Under the pieces are notes generated by a model. The model saw nothing but the letters and a program-made list of their open reading frames with translations. It was not told the DNA's origin and did not search any database. Source: Polyangia bacterium (GTDB lineage Bacteria; Myxococcota_A; Polyangia; Polyangiales; Polyangiaceae). Taken from it: DNA of 8,109 nt. The position numbers and the translations under genes are program-made. The first letter of the stretch is position 1; each line of letters begins with the position of its first letter. Of the stretch, positions 6,636 to 8,109 are shown piece by piece. The stretch is taken from assembly GCA_030433055.1 (NCBI GenBank), contig JAUILJ010000325.1:1-8109 (forward strand), read 5' to 3'.

Positions 6636-6647
6636 GCCGTCCGGATC

Positions 6648-7406
6648 TCAACCGGGGCAGAGCGGCGGGCCGTCCACGCAGACTGCCCCTGTCGACCGCG
6701 GCTCGCAGTGCTGCTCGTCGCCGCAGTCTTGCTGGGAGAAGCAGCCGCCTTCGTACACACAGGTGAGGGACTGCACACCGCAGCAAGGGTCGCGCACGGC
6801 TGCACAGTGACCATTCTTGCCGGCGGAGCAGTCACTATCCAGCGCACAGCTGAGGTGCATGCAGGTGGCTATCTTGCGCCCGAAGACTCCCGCCGGCACG
6901 CAGGTCAACCCGAAGTCGCACTCGTCATTGCCCTTGCATTCGTCGGAAGCGCACACCGTACGTGGCTCCGGGTACGCGCCTCCGCAGAAGGGGACCAGTG
7001 GGTCGAGCAGGCACGCCTGACCGTCCTTGCAGTCGGTGTCGTCGCAGCACTGGGGGTCGAAGCCTTGGCAGGTGTTCTCGTGCGGAACCGGGGATGCACA
7101 GGCTCTGAAGCCTCCGGCGACCAGCTCGACGCAGCGACCCTCGGGGCAGTCCTGGTCGCCCTGACACTGCCAAGCGTTGCCGCCGCTGCCTCCCGAGGCT
7201 CCGCTGCCTCCCGAGGCTCCGCTGCCTCCCGAGGCTCCGCTGCCTCCCGAGGCTCCGCTGCCTCCCGAGGCTCCGCTGCCTCCCGAAGCGCCAGTCCCGG
7301 CGCTTCCTCCAGAGCCTTCACCGCTGAAGGAGTCACCCCCGCAGCTGACTAGTGCAATACACCCCGTTAGTGCGCCCAGCGCCCAGCCCCAACGCAAGTA
7401 AGTCAT
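6648..7406 (-). CDS. Cys-rich repeat lipoprotein with Gly/Ala/Ser linker
   Basis: A 252-residue predicted lipoprotein. The signal peptide MTYLRWGWALGALTG continues to the lipobox LVSC, with Cys22 lipidated, so the protein should be anchored at the cell envelope. Residues about 30-77 are a Gly/Ala/Ser linker dominated by the hexapeptide GASGGS, encoded by a DNA tandem repeat. The remainder (79-252) holds 26 cysteines. Five triplets follow C-x5-C-x(4-7)-C: Cys81/87/92, 120/126/132, 157/163/169, 187/193/201 and 222/228/234. Most have an acidic residue just before the second Cys (DQDC, DTDC, NDEC, DSDC). This resembles small disulfide-rich modules found repeatedly in myxobacterial secreted proteins, but I cannot name a domain. 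The even number of cysteines suits full disulfide pairing outside the cytoplasm. Binding or surface structure is likely; there is no sign of an enzyme. A nested inverted repeat lies just upstream. Confidence 0.85.
   Translation of the reverse strand: MTYLRWGWALGALTGCIALVSCGGDSFSGEGSGGSAGTGASGGSGASGGSGASGGSGASGGSGASGGSGASGGSGGNAWQCQGDQDCPEGRCVELVAGGFRACASPVPHENTCQGFDPQCCDDTDCKDGQACLLDPLVPFCGGAYPEPRTVCASDECKGNDECDFGLTCVPAGVFGRKIATCMHLSCALDSDCSAGKNGHCAAVRDPCCGVQSLTCVYEGGCFSQQDCGDEQHCEPRSTGAVCVDGPPLCPG
7183..7290 (-). repeat. six 18-bp tandem units encoding GASGGS
   Basis: Units start at 7183, 7201, 7219, 7237, 7255 and 7273. The first five are identical (plus strand CCGCTGCCTCCCGAGGCT), and the sixth differs only in its last bases. 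They encode the repeated hexapeptide in the lipoprotein linker. Five perfect copies, with no silent changes, suggest recent expansion or frequent copy-number change rather than selection on the peptide alone. Confidence 0.95.
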
Positions 7407-7420
7407 GCACTCAGACTAGC

Positions 7421-7496
7421 AGCTCGCACCGACGTCCGAGGAACGCAAGTTTGACGCGGCTGGTTCGGGAACGCACAACTTGCGCGGTGCGACGCT
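7421..7496 (-). promoter_or_regulatory. nested inverted repeat upstream of the Cys-rich lipoprotein gene
   Basis: The outer arms AGCTCGCACCG (7421-7431) and CGGTGCGACGCT (7485-7496) pair with one bulged C (7493). The inner arms CGCAAGTT (7444-7451) and AACTTGCG (7477-7484) pair perfectly. The two right arms abut, while the left arms are split by 12 bases. The structure fills most of the 121-bp gap between the response regulator stop and the lipoprotein start, ending 14 bases before the latter. AACGCAAGT occurs at 7442-7450 and again at 7391-7399 inside the lipoprotein gene, and GGAACGCA occurs at 7440-7447 and 7468-7475. It may be an operator region, a folded leader, or a terminator for the regulator gene. 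Confidence 0.4.
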
Positions 7497-7527
7497 CACA
7501 CCGCATGGTACGCCTTGCCTTGCGGAA

Positions 7528-8031
7528 CTAACGTACCCGTTCCATCGCGCTACGCACTGCGTCGCGGAGCCGCTCTGGGCCTTCCGTCTTGTGGACGAAC
7601 GTGCCCAGGGCGCGAGCATCCTCGGAGTCTGTCCCCAGGTCGGCGCTGAAGATCACCGCCTCCCCCATCGCGCCAGCCGCCAGCAGCTCCTGTCCCACTT
7701 CGATCCCGCTGCCGTCTTTCAAGTGGATGTCGATCACGACCACATCGAAGTACGGCAACGTGGCGATCAACGTGCGAGCCTCCTCGCAGCTCTTTACGCT
7801 GCGGAAGCGCCACGGCTCGTGCGCCAGGACGCGATGGATGGCGCGCGCCACGGCGGGGTCATCTTCGACGATCAGGACACTTGGCTCGCCGCGGGGACGT
7901 GCCCGAAATGGTGAAGCCCGAAGAGCAGGATTGGAGTCGGCCAAGTAGTCCATCTGACGGCGCGCTAGCCCCGGGAACATGGGGCTGCCGAACAGTTCTG
8001 CAAGCGTGCCGCACTCAATTCGACAATTCAA
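7528..8031 (-). CDS. single-domain response regulator (receiver protein)
   Basis: A protein of up to 167 residues whose C-terminal 117 form a CheY-like receiver domain. It has the acidic pocket Glu56-Asp57-Asp58 in LIVEDDP, the phospho-acceptor Asp101 in VVVIDIHLKDGSG, the switch Ser129 in VIFSAD and the conserved Lys148 in VHKTEG. No DNA-binding or enzymatic output domain follows, so it should act through protein-protein contact or as a phosphorelay intermediate for a histidine kinase not seen here. The start is uncertain. The longest frame opens with TTG (8031-8029), and an in-frame TGA lies at 8049-8047. ATG codons at 7980 (residue 18) and 7953 (residue 27) give 150- or 141-residue versions that keep the whole receiver domain. 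None has a clear ribosome-binding site. The 50 residues before the receiver domain match nothing I recognise. Confidence 0.9.
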   Translation of the reverse strand: MNCRIECGTLAELFGSPMFPGLARRQMDYLADSNPALRASPFRARPRGEPSVLIVEDDPAVARAIHRVLAHEPWRFRSVKSCEEARTLIATLPYFDVVVIDIHLKDGSGIEVGQELLAAGAMGEAVIFSADLGTDSEDARALGTFVHKTEGPERLRDAVRSAMERVR

Positions 8032-8109
8032 TGTCGCCGAGGGTCGTCAGAGGTGGGTGACTGGTTCACTGGAACATTCAGGCACTTGGAGTCAACGCGT
8101 CATTGGACT
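8032..8109. other. non-coding edge upstream of the response regulator
   Basis: Seventy-eight bases with no supported gene. On the minus strand TTGACT (8095-8090) resembles a -35 hexamer, but 17 bases downstream the sequence is CCAGTG, a poor -10, so I do not call a promoter. Confidence 0.4.

Noticed and set aside
7183..7290. Possible CRISPR-like array
   Set aside because: Units are contiguous 18-mers with no spacers and lie in phase inside a coding region.
6708..7352. 214-codon plus-strand frame with a Ser-Ala-Arg-Gly repeat
   Set aside because: The repeat is the complement of the 18-bp tandem array in the lipoprotein gene, which has a signal peptide and ordered cysteines; the antisense frame has neither.
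8067..8095. Sigma-70-type promoter for the response regulator
   Set aside because: A -35-like TTGACT exists, but at normal spacing the -10 position reads CCAGTG.

Overview
The window looks like chromosome from a high-GC delta-proteobacterial relative, most likely a myxobacterium (Myxococcota, Polyangiales-like). This is an inference. The clues are the very GC-rich third codon positions, a Hanks-type Ser/Thr kinase with a multi-pass membrane tail, two lipoproteins with long Gly/Ala/Ser hexapeptide linkers, a protein built from repeated Cys-rich motifs, and a stand-alone receiver domain. I see no transposase, integrase, tRNA, rRNA, CRISPR array or phage gene.

Layout, left to right. At the edge there may be the last codons of an upstream gene (1-24). 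Next is a membrane-anchored Ser/Thr protein kinase (36-1994, +). It converges, with a 21-bp gap, on a KAS III-like beta-ketoacyl synthase (2016-2948, -). Divergent from that is a class I SAM-dependent methyltransferase (3062-3895, +). The stretch 3896-4310 holds no large gene. On the minus strand it carries a small ORF with one membrane segment (4049-4285) and a second small ORF (3930-4052) that overlaps it by four bases in another frame. They are either a coupled pair or a frameshifted remnant. Then come a lipoprotein with a carbohydrate-binding-like jelly-roll domain (4311-5186, +), a 193-bp intergenic stretch rich in inverted repeats, and asd, encoding aspartate-semialdehyde dehydrogenase (5380-6534, +). 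A hairpin between convergent genes (6610-6635) separates asd from a Cys-rich lipoprotein (6648-7406, -). Beyond it a nested inverted repeat (7421-7496) lies before a single-domain response regulator (7528-8031, -), which probably starts with TTG or at an internal ATG.

The genes do not form one obvious pathway. asd is core amino-acid and cell-wall metabolism. The kinase and receiver protein are signalling parts whose partners are not visible. The KAS III/methyltransferase divergent pair could belong to a small fatty-acyl or specialised-metabolite pathway, but nothing here fixes the product. The most interesting signals are non-coding: a long bulged inverted repeat upstream of asd, the nested inverted repeat upstream of the Cys-rich lipoprotein, and the overlapping small ORFs at 3930-4285. 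I did not find a clear new multi-gene system.
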